From Actinomycetospora soli (GTDB lineage Bacteria; Actinomycetota; Actinomycetes; Mycobacteriales; Pseudonocardiaceae), in contig NZ_JAJNDA010000005.1 in assembly GCF_021026295.1 (NCBI RefSeq), forward strand, positions 62,001-126,000: a stretch of DNA of 64,000 nucleotides. The letters run 5' to 3'. This document shows, in pieces, positions 7,547 through 15,740 of the stretch. The stretch's first letter is position 1, and each line of letters opens with the position of its first letter. The notes under the pieces were generated by a model that was not told the origin of the DNA, ran no database searches, and worked only from the letters and a program-made list of their open reading frames with translations. The translations under genes and the position numbers were made by a program.

Positions 7547-9481
7547 ATGGCGATCGAGGCAGGGTGGGACCCCGACACGGGGCTGCCGCTGCCTGACGAC
7601 CCGCCGTTCGTGCCGCTCTCGGAGGAGGAGCTCGCGGCGTGGGCGGTCGAGGACGCCCTCACGCCGATCTCGGCGTACTCCTTCCACGATGAGGAGGAGC
7701 CGCCACTCGCGGCGGAGCCCGCCTGGGCCGTTCCGGGTGTCTCCGACGCTGAGGCGTCCTCGGACGGGGAGGGTGTGTCGGCGGAGTCGTTGGCGTTGTT
7801 GGCCGAGGGCGCGGCGGCGGTCCGGGCCCGACGGTTGGCGGGGGCCCGGCTGTACCGGGCGATCAACGCCATCCGTGACAGCGATGTGCTCGACGAGACC
7901 GGGTACCGGCGGATGTCGCGGCTGCTCGAGGACCACCTGCGCCTGGACCCCACCACGGTCCGCCTGCTCGAGCGGCAGGCGGACGCGCTGCGCGAGACGG
8001 TGACCCCGACCGGGGCGAGGACACCGGCGGATCTGCCGGCGACGGCGGCGGTGGTCGAGGACGGGCTGGTCGACGAGCATCACGTCGAGATCATCCGCAA
8101 GACCATGCAACGTCTCGGCACGGTGCCTGGTTTGGAGCCGGCGGTGCTGGCGACGGCGGAGGAGCAGTTGGCCGCGCTGGCCACCACCCACAGCCCGAAG
8201 GCGTTGTTCTCGGCGGCGACGGTGATCGCGGATCGGCTCGATCCCGACGGGGCGGCGCCGAAGGACGACGACGCGTCGGGCAACGAGTTGCGCTATACCA
8301 AGCGCCGCAACGGTGACCTGCACGCCAAACTCGTGCTGCGGGAACGGACCGCGGCGGCGTTGTTCGACGACGCGATCCGCGCCGCCACGCCTGCTCCGGC
8401 GTCGTCGGTGGTGGCCGACCCGGACACCGGGGCCGCCCCGGAATCCGCCGACGGCAACCGTGGGCACGACCCGCGCGACGAGGCCGACCGCTCCCTCCCG
8501 GCCCGGCAGGCCTCCGGGCTGCTGGACCTGATCTCCGCCAGCCACCACGCCGGCCTCAACGAACCCGACCCCGAGCCCGGCACCGGGCAGGCGGCGATGC
8601 CGTTCCCCGACGGCGACAGCGACGGCGACCCCGACACCACCGCGCCCGCCGCGTCCGCAACGTCCGCCACGGACAAGCCTGCGGCCGGCCGCGACACCGG
8701 AGCCGATGTCACCGGCACCGGTTCCGACGCGAACCGCGCACCGGAGCCCGCCACCGACGAGCCCTCGCCCGAGAACGACGCGGGAACCGGTGCCACCGGC
8801 ACCGGATCCGACGCCACCTCCGAGCGCGAGCCCGAGCCCGAGGCGGACGAGCCCTCGATGTTCGGCCCCGGCGCGCCCACGCCGGACCACGAATCCGATG
8901 CAACTACTGAGTCCGAGGCCGATGAACCACCGCCTCCGCGGCGGCCGTGGACCCCACCGGACGTCGACACCATGGCGCTACCCGGGCGGGAACGCGTCAC
9001 CCTGACCGTGACGCTGGACTACGAGACGCTGCGCCAACAACTCGCCGACACCAGCACCGCACTGGCCCTGCTCGGCGACTCCACCTGGATCCACCCCGAC
9101 ACCGCCCGCCGGTTGGCCTGCGACGCCGACATCATCCCCATGCTGCTCGGCTCGAAGGGCGAAGTCCTCGACGTCGGCCGCAAAACCCGCTCGATCCCCA
9201 CCGCCACCGCCCGCGCCGTCACCCGCCGCGACCGGCACTGCGCCTTCCCCGGCTGCCGCCGACGCGCCCGGCACTCCGAGATCCACCACATCATCCACTG
9301 GGCCCACGGCGGACACACCGAACCCGACAACCTCGTCTGCCTCTGCCGGTATCACCACGACCTGGTCCACCACAGCGGCTGGGACGTCCACATGACCGAC
9401 CACATGCCCTGGTTCCGACCCCCCACATGGCTCGACCCCACCCGACAACCCCGACACAACCGGCCCTGGCAGCGGGTCTGA
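7547..9481 (+). CDS. DUF222 and HNH endonuclease domain protein (13E12-repeat type)
   Basis: A 644-residue member of the actinobacterial 13E12/DUF222 family. The N-terminal two thirds is the DUF222 helical region, followed by an acidic, Pro-rich linker with internal repeats (GTGSDA, EPEPE) at about 350-470, then a C-terminal HNH nuclease domain: CAFPGCRRRARHSEIHHIIH, then NLVCLCRYHHDLVH, with the zinc-knuckle and His residues intact. The ATG at 7547 was chosen over earlier GTG codons because it follows gtagggg and lies just past the SOS box. The family is often multicopy and LexA-controlled in mycobacteria; the role in DNA processing is inferred, not shown. Confidence 0.9.
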   Translation: MAIEAGWDPDTGLPLPDDPPFVPLSEEELAAWAVEDALTPISAYSFHDEEEPPLAAEPAWAVPGVSDAEASSDGEGVSAESLALLAEGAAAVRARRLAGARLYRAINAIRDSDVLDETGYRRMSRLLEDHLRLDPTTVRLLERQADALRETVTPTGARTPADLPATAAVVEDGLVDEHHVEIIRKTMQRLGTVPGLEPAVLATAEEQLAALATTHSPKALFSAATVIADRLDPDGAAPKDDDASGNELRYTKRRNGDLHAKLVLRERTAAALFDDAIRAATPAPASSVVADPDTGAAPESADGNRGHDPRDEADRSLPARQASGLLDLISASHHAGLNEPDPEPGTGQAAMPFPDGDSDGDPDTTAPAASATSATDKPAAGRDTGADVTGTGSDANRAPEPATDEPSPENDAGTGATGTGSDATSEREPEPEADEPSMFGPGAPTPDHESDATTESEADEPPPPRRPWTPPDVDTMALPGRERVTLTVTLDYETLRQQLADTSTALALLGDSTWIHPDTARRLACDADIIPMLLGSKGEVLDVGRKTRSIPTATARAVTRRDRHCAFPGCRRRARHSEIHHIIHWAHGGHTEPDNLVCLCRYHHDLVHHSGWDVHMTDHMPWFRPPTWLDPTRQPRHNRPWQRV

Positions 9482-9489
9482 CGTCTCGC

Positions 9490-9870
9490 TCAGGTCGTGG
9501 GGTGGAGATGGTGGATGTCGAACGGCTTGTTCGTGACGAAGAGGAACGTGCAGTCGCCGTCCTCGGTCGCGCCGTGCTCCATCGACCCGCCCTCGGGGAA
9601 CCAGACGAAGCTGCCCGGGCCGTAGGTGCCCTGGTGGGTCTGCAGGGTCCCGGAGAGCACATAGATCCCGTGCCCGCAGGGGTGCGTGTGCTACGGGTTC
9701 ACGAAGCCGGCCCGGTAGACCATCTTCACCATCATCATCCCGGTCTCGGGGTCGTCGACCAGCGGGACGTGCTCGAGCACGGCACCGATCGCCGGGACCG
9801 GGAAGTCCTGCCACTCGGCCGTGGTGGTGTCGGTGACGACGAGCTCGACCGGCTCGGGAGGGGTGCTCAT
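9490..9870 (-). pseudogene. ChrR-like cupin domain protein broken by a nonsense codon
   Basis: From ATG 9870 the frame encodes a small cupin of the ChrR-like type, 126 codons to a TGA at 9490. Codon 60 (9691-9693 on the minus strand) is TAG, lying exactly where related proteins have Trp just before the metal-binding HTHPCGHGIYVLSG strand. Downstream the frame continues intact through FVWFPEGGSMEHG and VTNKPFDIHHLHP. One base change, TGG to TAG, explains it. Read-through would restore the protein; otherwise only the first half is made, without metal ligands. The metal-dependent cupin role is inferred from the fold. Confidence 0.85.
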
Positions 9871-9942
9871 GGGGAGGGGCCTGCGCCGCCGCGATGACGA
9901 GACGATGTCAGCCGGAAGGCGGACAGGTCACGGCGGTCGACC

Positions 9943-10470
9943 TCAGAGCACGACGGCCAGACCGGCGGACGCGATCCGCGCGCGGGTCCGGGCGACGGCG
10001 CCGCGCGTGGCGTCCCGGCGACGGCCGTCGGTGTCCACGCGGCCGTCGGCGACGGCGAGTGGGGCGGCCGAGAGATCGGCGACCAGGGCACACCACCACA
10101 GCGTGTCCACCGTGGCGGACTCCTCGCGGTCGAAGCCGCCGAGATCCACCCCGACCTGTCCCGCCTCGACCTCAGCGGCCAGCTGGTGGGCGACGAGACC
10201 CAGCAGGCGCGCCGGGTAGCTCCGCGCACGCAGGAATCGCGCCGCGTCGAGCGGCGGGAACCCGGTGCGCACCGCGACGGGGGAGCGGCCGACGTCGAGC
10301 AGGACCGCCGCGTGGATCAACCACTCCCGGTCGACCCCGGGCAGGCCGGCGAGTCGTACGGCCTCGCGGGCTCGGCCCTGGGTGTGGCGCCACCGCTCCG
10401 GGAGGTGGTCCGCCAGCAGGGTCTCGGCGAGCGCCCGCGACGCGGCGAACGACGGCAGGTCGGACGACAC
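9943..10470 (-). CDS. HD-domain-like protein with altered metal motif
   Basis: A 175-residue all-helical protein resembling small HD-superfamily phosphohydrolases. The first metal His region is visible (RWRHTQGRAREAV), but the signature HD dyad appears as LLDVG instead of LHDIG: the His codon position reads CTC, one base from CAC. Asp is retained, and a later VTLW/HQLAAEVEA helix follows. Without the His the usual binuclear metal site should be weakened or lost, so it may be a binding protein or a decaying gene. Start GTG 10470 precedes the first conserved helix; an ATG alternative was not seen. Confidence 0.65.
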   Translation of the reverse strand: MSSDLPSFAASRALAETLLADHLPERWRHTQGRAREAVRLAGLPGVDREWLIHAAVLLDVGRSPVAVRTGFPPLDAARFLRARSYPARLLGLVAHQLAAEVEAGQVGVDLGGFDREESATVDTLWWCALVADLSAAPLAVADGRVDTDGRRRDATRGAVARTRARIASAGLAVVL

Positions 10471-10594
10471 GGGCGGCGACGCTAGCCCCGCCCGACGATC
10501 ACCGCGACGCCCGGCGACCACGGTCACCTGCCCGGCGCCGAACGCCTCACGCCCCCGGTGGACGTGGCGTCGGCGCCGAAGGCGGTCGGCGACC

Positions 10595-11374
10595 TCAGCG
10601 ACCGGTCCACTGCGGGGCGCGCTTCTCGGCGAACGCCCGCGGACCCTCCCTGGCGTCCTCGCTCGCGAAGATGCGGGTGCGGACCTCGGAGTTGGCCGCC
10701 CACGCGTCGTCACCGAGCTCGTCGAGGTGGGCCGCCGCGATCATGAGGCCCTTCGACTCGCGGACCGCGACCGGCGCGTTCGCGGCGATCGTCGCCGCCA
10801 TCGCCCGGGCCGCCTCCAGTGCGGTGCCGGCCGGCGCCACCCGGTTGGCGAGGCCCAGCTCATAGGCACGGGCCGCGCTGATCGGGGCGCCGGTCATCGC
10901 GATCTCGAGGGCGACCGCTCGCGGGATGCGCTGCGGCAGCCGGAGCAGGCCGCCGGCTGCCGCGACCAGCCCGCGGGTGACCTCGGGGAGACCGAGCTGC
11001 GCGTTCTCGTCGACGACCGCGAGGTCGCAGGAGAGCATGAGCTCGCAGCCGCCGCCGAAGGCGAGGCCGTTGACGGCGGCGATCGTCGGGGTGGCCACCT
11101 CCTGCCGGGCGAAGCCGCCGAAGCCCCACTCCGGGTGGTCGGCGTCGGAGAGCGTGTCGCCCTGGGCGACCGCCTTCAGGTCGGCGCCCGCGCTGAACGC
11201 CCGGCCGGTGCCGGTCACGACGATCGCGCGGACCGCCTCGTCGTCGTCCGCGGCCCGCAGCGCCCGCCCGAGCGCCGTGGCGACCGAGGAGTTGATCGCG
11301 TTGAGCGCCTTCGGACGGTCGAGCGTGATGACGGTGATCCCGTCGGCCGTCTCGACCCGCACCTCATCGGACAC
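10595..11374 (-). CDS. Enoyl-CoA hydratase/isomerase (crotonase family)
   Basis: A 259-residue crotonase-fold enzyme acting on acyl-CoA thioesters. Oxyanion-hole and CoA-binding segments are AFSAGADLK at about residues 60-70 and [16 protein letters not shown] at about 103-118; the catalytic glutamate of the LGLPEV(T)RGLVAAAGG region is present, as expected for a hydratase. Its start overlaps the end of the upstream LLM oxidoreductase gene by 11 bp, so the two form an operon. The natural substrate could be a fatty or aromatic/terpenoid acyl-CoA. Confidence 0.9.
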   Translation of the reverse strand: MSDEVRVETADGITVITLDRPKALNAINSSVATALGRALRAADDDEAVRAIVVTGTGRAFSAGADLKAVAQGDTLSDADHPEWGFGGFARQEVATPTIAAVNGLAFGGGCELMLSCDLAVVDENAQLGLPEVTRGLVAAAGGLLRLPQRIPRAVALEIAMTGAPISAARAYELGLANRVAPAGTALEAARAMAATIAANAPVAVRESKGLMIAAAHLDELGDDAWAANSEVRTRIFASEDAREGPRAFAEKRAPQWTGR

Positions 11375-12476
11375 CAGCAGTCCCCTTCCCGAGAATCTCC
11401 GACCGCGCCGCGGCGTCGTCCGCGCCCTGCACCTCGGCGGCCAGCGAGCGCAGCGTCTCGCGGTCCGCGTCGTCGCGCACCGCGATCGAGAACTCGACGT
11501 CGGTGACCACCGGGGCGTACCGCTCGAGCAGGCGCCGACCGATCTCGTCGTGCAGCCCGATCACGACGAACCGGTCCAGCGTCTCGTCGTCGATCATGCC
11601 CGGCAGGGCCTCCCACCGCTGCGCCTTCGACAGCTCCTTGGCCTCCGCGGCGAGGTCGGAGAGCCCGAGGTGGTCGAACGCGGCGCGATAGCCCGGCGTC
11701 GAGGCGTAGAACGCGATCCGCGCCCGGGCGTCCTCCACCTTGCGCGCCAGCTCCTCGTCGGTCCGCGCGGAGGCGACGAGGGGCTTCATGCACACCCGGA
11801 AGTCCTCGAGGGACCGGCCGGCGCGCGCGGCGCCGCGACGGACCGCCGGCAGCATCACCTCCGCGATGTAGCTCGGCGTGCACACCGGGTGCGGCCGGAT
11901 GCCGTCGGCGACCTCCCCGGCCACGGCGCACATGTACGGGTTCACCGCGGCGAGGTGGACCGGGATGTCGGGGTGCTCGATCGGCCCGGCGTCGAACAGC
12001 GGCACCATGAGGTCGAGGCGGTAGTGCTCGCCGGAGAAGTCGAGCGGGGTCCCGTGCTGCCAGGTGTCCCACACGGCCCGCATCGCCTGCACGTACTCCC
12101 GCATCCACGGGGCCGGCGGGTGCCACTCCATGCCGTAGCGGCGCCGGACGTGCCCGCGGACCTGCGTCCCGAGCCCGAGGGTGAACCGCCCACCGGAGAG
12201 CTTCTGCTGCGTCCACGCCTGCAGCGCCATGACCGTCGGGCTGCGGGGGAAGGCGATCGTGACGGCGGTGGTGGTGCGCAGCCGCGTCGTCGCGGCGGCG
12301 GCCAGCGCCAGGACGACGAACGGGTCGTCCTTCGTCTCCTCCACGGCCAGCCCGCCGTATCCGATCTCCTCCAGGAGCCGCGCCGTCCCGGCGACCGCGT
12401 GCAGATCCAGCGGCGCCTCCGGGGCCCGCAGCCCGGGGTCGACCTTGCCGAGGGGCAGCAGTGTCTCCAGGCGCAC
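11364..12476 (-). CDS. LLM-class F420-dependent oxidoreductase
   Basis: A 370-residue TIM-barrel luciferase-like monooxygenase/oxidoreductase of the kind that uses cofactor F420 in actinobacteria. Family segments include [29 protein letters not shown] and [16 protein letters not shown] (cofactor-phosphate-binding region, residues 90-110). Start GTG 12476. It is upstream of and overlapping the crotonase gene, suggesting a joint role in degradation of an unusual acyl or isoprenoid chain. Divergent from the zinc-ribbon/kynA operon with only 46 bp between starts, so the promoters are back to back. Confidence 0.88.
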   Translation of the reverse strand: MRLETLLPLGKVDPGLRAPEAPLDLHAVAGTARLLEEIGYGGLAVEETKDDPFVVLALAAAATTRLRTTTAVTIAFPRSPTVMALQAWTQQKLSGGRFTLGLGTQVRGHVRRRYGMEWHPPAPWMREYVQAMRAVWDTWQHGTPLDFSGEHYRLDLMVPLFDAGPIEHPDIPVHLAAVNPYMCAVAGEVADGIRPHPVCTPSYIAEVMLPAVRRGAARAGRSLEDFRVCMKPLVASARTDEELARKVEDARARIAFYASTPGYRAAFDHLGLSDLAAEAKELSKAQRWEALPGMIDDETLDRFVVIGLHDEIGRRLLERYAPVVTDVEFSIAVRDDADRETLRSLAAEVQGADDAAARSEILGKGTAGVR

Positions 12477-12522
12477 GCGTCCGAGCCTTCACGACGACGG
12501 GTGCTGGTGCACCCTGGGTGCC

Positions 12523-12654
12523 ATGTCGGAGGACCAGGGTGGCGACCCCGTGTGCTGGGCCCACCTGCTCTGCCCCGCGTGCGGGGCCATGCCCGATCCG
12601 GAGGACCCGGCGTCGGGACGATGTCCGCGCTGCGGGGAGGAGATCGAGCGATGA
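12523..12654 (+). CDS. Zinc-ribbon microprotein coupled to tryptophan dioxygenase
   Basis: A 43-residue acidic protein with two Cys pairs, CPACG and CPRCG, 18 residues apart, plus CWAHLL before the first. This is a minimal zinc ribbon. Its TGA overlaps the kynA ATG in ATGA, so the two are translationally coupled. No catalytic motif is present. It might aid folding or metal handling of the dioxygenase, or be a regulatory small protein; function is unknown. The start ATG 12523 is the first residue that leaves a sensible short protein. Confidence 0.75.
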   Translation: MSEDQGGDPVCWAHLLCPACGAMPDPEDPASGRCPRCGEEIER

Positions 12655-13490
12655 CGGCGGAGAACACCCGCGACCTCGAGCAGGAGATCGTCCGGGACTT
12701 CACCGAGAACCTCTCGTACGGGCGCTACCTGCACCTCGACGAGCTGCTCGACGCGCAGCACCCGCGCAGCGACCACCACGACGAGATGCTGTTCGTCATC
12801 CAGCACCAGACCTCGGAGCTGTGGCTGAAGCTGGCGCTGCACGAGCTGCTGACCGCGTGCGACGACCTGGCCCGCGACGAGCTCTCGCTCGCGCTGAAGC
12901 GGCTCGCACGGGTCAAGCACGTGCAGCGCCAGCTCATCGAGCAGTGGTCGGTGCTCGCCACGCTCACGCCGAGCGAGTACCACGAGTTCCGGGGGTTCCT
13001 CGGCACGTCGTCGGGGTTCCAGAGCTACCAGTACCGCGCCGTCGAGTTCCTGCTCGGCAACAAGAACGCCGCGATGCTGGAGCTGTTCGCCGACGACCCG
13101 ACGGCGCAGCGGGTGCTCACCGAGGCCCTCGAGCGGCCCAGCCTCTACGACGAGTTCCTGCGCCTGCTCGCCCGCCGCGGCCACCGGGTCCCACCCGAGC
13201 TGCTGGAGCGGGACGTGACGCGGGCGCACGTCGAGAACGCGGGCCTCGTCGAGGTGTTCCGCGGCATCTACGCCGACCCGGACAACGCCTGGGACCTCTA
13301 CGAGACGTGCGAGGAGCTCGTCGACATCGAGGAGAACATGCAGTTCTGGCGGTTCCGCCACCTCAAGACCGTCGAGCGCACGATCGGGTTCCGCCGGGGG
13401 ACCGGTGGGTCGAGCGGCGCGGGCTTCCTGCGCCGGGCCCTCGAACTGACGTTCTTCCCGGAGCTCTACGCGGTGCGCACGGCGCTCTAG
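12651..13490 (+). CDS. kynA: Tryptophan 2,3-dioxygenase
   Basis: A 279-residue heme enzyme opening the indole ring of L-tryptophan to N-formylkynurenine, the first step of the kynurenine pathway. The signature [18 protein letters not shown] (residues about 37-54) and [21 protein letters not shown] substrate-loop segment are intact, as is the distal [13 protein letters not shown] heme region containing the proximal His. Length is normal for the bacterial family. The start is ATG 12651, overlapping the stop of the zinc-ribbon gene. No kynB or kynU lies nearby, so the rest of the pathway must be elsewhere. Confidence 0.95.
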   Translation: MTAENTRDLEQEIVRDFTENLSYGRYLHLDELLDAQHPRSDHHDEMLFVIQHQTSELWLKLALHELLTACDDLARDELSLALKRLARVKHVQRQLIEQWSVLATLTPSEYHEFRGFLGTSSGFQSYQYRAVEFLLGNKNAAMLELFADDPTAQRVLTEALERPSLYDEFLRLLARRGHRVPPELLERDVTRAHVENAGLVEVFRGIYADPDNAWDLYETCEELVDIEENMQFWRFRHLKTVERTIGFRRGTGGSSGAGFLRRALELTFFPELYAVRTAL

Positions 13491-13599
13491 GTATCGCGAC
13501 TCGCCGCGTCCCGCAGGAGTTCCACCCCGACGGCGGGTGCCGCTAGCCTCCGGCGCTGACCAGCAGGTTCACGCACCAGCCTGATACGGGGAGGCCGTC

Positions 13600-13776
13600 A
13601 TGGCGGGCAAGTTCGAGGTCTACGAGGACAAGTCGGGCAAGTTCCGGTTCCGGCTCAAGGCGAGCAACGGCCAGATCGTCGCGAGCGGCGAGGCCTACGA
13701 GACCAGGGCCGCGGCCAGGAAGGGCTGCGAGTCGGTGCAGAAGGCCGCGGACGGCGCGAGCGTCACCGAGGTCTGA
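13600..13776 (+). CDS. DUF1508 (YegP-like) small protein
   Basis: A 58-residue single-unit YegP/DUF1508 protein: KFEVYEDKSGKFRFRLKA followed by NGQIVASGEAYETRAAARKG, the classic beta-beta-beta-alpha unit. A strong SD (ggggagg, 13588-13594) precedes ATG 13600. It stands alone between kynA and a terminator. Members are abundant small proteins linked to stress in some species, but no biochemical role is established. Confidence 0.9.
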   Translation: MAGKFEVYEDKSGKFRFRLKASNGQIVASGEAYETRAAARKGCESVQKAADGASVTEV

Positions 13777-13794
13777 GGACCGTCACGACCTCCA

Positions 13795-13838
13795 CGGGCC
13801 GGCGGCCCGCCCGATCGGACGGGCGGGACGCCGGCCCG
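13795..13838 (+). terminator. Two-part GC-rich hairpin after the DUF1508 gene
   Basis: Outer arms cgggccggcg (13795-13804) and cgccggcccg (13829-13838) enclose inner arms cccgcccg (13806-13813) and cgggcggg (13820-13827). No T-tract follows, as is common for actinobacterial intrinsic terminators. Confidence 0.7.
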
Positions 13839-13916
13839 TCCCGCGTTCCGGGGCGACGCCGTCGGTGGGGCCTGGCAGAGTCCGGACCCGACGTCGTCGC
13901 CGACCCGGAGGTCCCC

Positions 13917-15389
13917 GTGAGCGAGCTCGAGACCCTGCGCATGCTGATCGGCGGCAAGGCCGTCGACGCGATCTCCGGGAAGACGTTCGAGTCGCAGAAC
14001 CCGTACACGGGGCAGAGCTGGGCGGTCGTGCCGGACGGCGACACCGACGACATCGACACCGCGGTGGCCGCCGCGCGGTCGGCGTTCGACGGCGAGTGGG
14101 GTGCGATGACGCCCTTTGCCCGCGCCGCCTGCCTGCGCCGGCTCGGCGACCTGATCACCGAGAACGCGGAGCGGCTGGCGCGCCTCGAGGTGAACGACTC
14201 GGGGAAGCTCTACCGCGAGATGCTCGGCCAGCTGAACGCGCTGGGCGGCTGGTACCACTACTACGCGGGCCTCGCGACGGCGATCGAGGGCGCGCAGCCG
14301 CCGTCGCCGAACCCGAACTACCTGGTCTACACCCGCCGCGAGCCGGTGGGCGTCGTCGCGGCGATCACCCCCTGGAACTCCCCGCTGCTGCTGATGAGCT
14401 GGAAGGTCGCGCCGGCCCTGGCGGCCGGCTGCACCGTGGTGATCAAGCCGAGCGAGCACGCGCCGGGCTCCACGCTCGGGTTCGCGGAGCTCGTCGAGCA
14501 GGCGGGCATCCCGGCGGGCGTGGTCAACGTGGTCACCACGCTGCGGGGCGAGGTCGGCGGGCACCTGGCGGCGCACCCGGGCGTCGACAAGGTCGCGTTC
14601 ACCGGCTCCACCGCCACCGGCATCAAGGTCGGCCACGCCGCGATGGACAACCTCAACCCGGTCACCCTGGAACTGGGCGGGAAGTCCCCGCAGGTCGTGT
14701 TCCCCGACGCCGACCTGCAGGCCGCCGCCAACGGCCTCGTCGCGGGCGTGTTCGCCGCGACCGGGCAGACCTGCATGGCGGGCTCGCGGCTGGTGGTCCA
14801 CGCCGACGTGCACGACGAGCTCGTCCGGCTCGTCGCCGAGCGGGCCGGGCAGATCAAGCTCGGTGACCCGTTCGGCGAGGACACCGAGATGGGTCCGGTG
14901 GCGAACGGACCGCAGTACGAGAAGGTCCTGGGCTACCTCGAGACCGCGCGGAACGAGGGCGCGACGATCCAGTACGGCGGATCGGCCGAGGAGGCGCTCG
15001 GCGGCTACTTCGTGAAGCCGACGGTGCTCACCGTCAAGCCGAGCGACACCGTCTTCCGCGAGGAGGTGTTCGGTCCGGTCCTCTCGGCGGTGACGTTCAC
15101 CGACGAGGAGGAGGCCATCACGCTGGCGAACGACACGCCCTACGGCTTGGCAGGCGCGGTGTGGACCAAGGACGTGCACCGGGCGCACCGCGTCGCCGGG
15201 AGGATCCGGGCCGGCACGGTGTGGATCAACGCGTACCGCGCGGTCGCGCCGAGCGTGCCGTTCGGCGGCTACAAGATGTCGGGCCTCGGCCGGGAGAACG
15301 GGCACGCCGGGCTCGAGCCCTACCTCGAGACGAAGTCGGTGTGGGTGGAGCTCACGGGCGGCACTCGCGACCCGTTCACGCTGGGCTGA
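13917..15389 (+). CDS. NAD(P)-dependent aldehyde dehydrogenase
   Basis: A 490-residue member of the aldehyde dehydrogenase superfamily, oxidising an aldehyde to the acid. The landmarks are present in order: TPWNSPLLLMSWKVAPALAA (cofactor/oxyanion Asn), KPSEHAP, FTGSTATG for nucleotide binding, ELGGKSP with the general-base Glu, GQTCMAGSRL with the catalytic Cys, and EEVFGPVL. The start is GTG 13917. It is monocistronic and converges with a small hypothetical gene, overlapping by 14 bp. Substrate not determinable. Confidence 0.93.
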   Translation: MSELETLRMLIGGKAVDAISGKTFESQNPYTGQSWAVVPDGDTDDIDTAVAAARSAFDGEWGAMTPFARAACLRRLGDLITENAERLARLEVNDSGKLYREMLGQLNALGGWYHYYAGLATAIEGAQPPSPNPNYLVYTRREPVGVVAAITPWNSPLLLMSWKVAPALAAGCTVVIKPSEHAPGSTLGFAELVEQAGIPAGVVNVVTTLRGEVGGHLAAHPGVDKVAFTGSTATGIKVGHAAMDNLNPVTLELGGKSPQVVFPDADLQAAANGLVAGVFAATGQTCMAGSRLVVHADVHDELVRLVAERAGQIKLGDPFGEDTEMGPVANGPQYEKVLGYLETARNEGATIQYGGSAEEALGGYFVKPTVLTVKPSDTVFREEVFGPVLSAVTFTDEEEAITLANDTPYGLAGAVWTKDVHRAHRVAGRIRAGTVWINAYRAVAPSVPFGGYKMSGLGRENGHAGLEPYLETKSVWVELTGGTRDPFTLG

Positions 15390-15717
15390 TCTGCACCTGC
15401 GGCTCCCGCCCCGGGACGAGGACGGTCAGCACGACGCCGAGCGCGGTGCCGTCGTCGTCCCGGGCGGCGGTCGAGAGCACCAGCCGCCGCCCGTGGCGCA
15501 CGGGCTGCACCGCCCCGGCGCCGGGGTAGGGCGGGTCGAACGCGACCCGGTGCAGCCCGGCCACCCGGTCCACGTCGGTCGCGAGCGATCCTGCTGCGCG
15601 CAGCAGGGCGTCGTCGTCGGCGTCCGCGGGAACACCCGTGCCGAGCCGGCGGGCGAGGTGCAGTCGCAACGCCCCGGCGACCACGAGGCGACGGGCCGCG
15701 GGATCGCTCACGGCCAC
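15376..15717 (-). CDS. Hypothetical protein, 113 residues
   Basis: Not recognised. From GTG 15717 (or GTG 15711) the frame gives a soluble protein with an Ala/Leu-rich N-terminal helix followed by strand-like segments (GRRLVLSTAA, ALGVVLTVLVPG). No signal peptide, membrane span or catalytic motif is evident. It is supported by the codon pattern, by sitting divergently 23 bp from the aconitase start, and by a 3' overlap with the aldehyde dehydrogenase gene. It may be spurious, but the reverse-strand alternatives are worse. Confidence 0.5.
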   Translation of the reverse strand: MAVSDPAARRLVVAGALRLHLARRLGTGVPADADDDALLRAAGSLATDVDRVAGLHRVAFDPPYPGAGAVQPVRHGRRLVLSTAARDDDGTALGVVLTVLVPGREPQVQISPA

Positions 15718-15740
15718 ATTCTCACCGAGGGGGATCCCCC

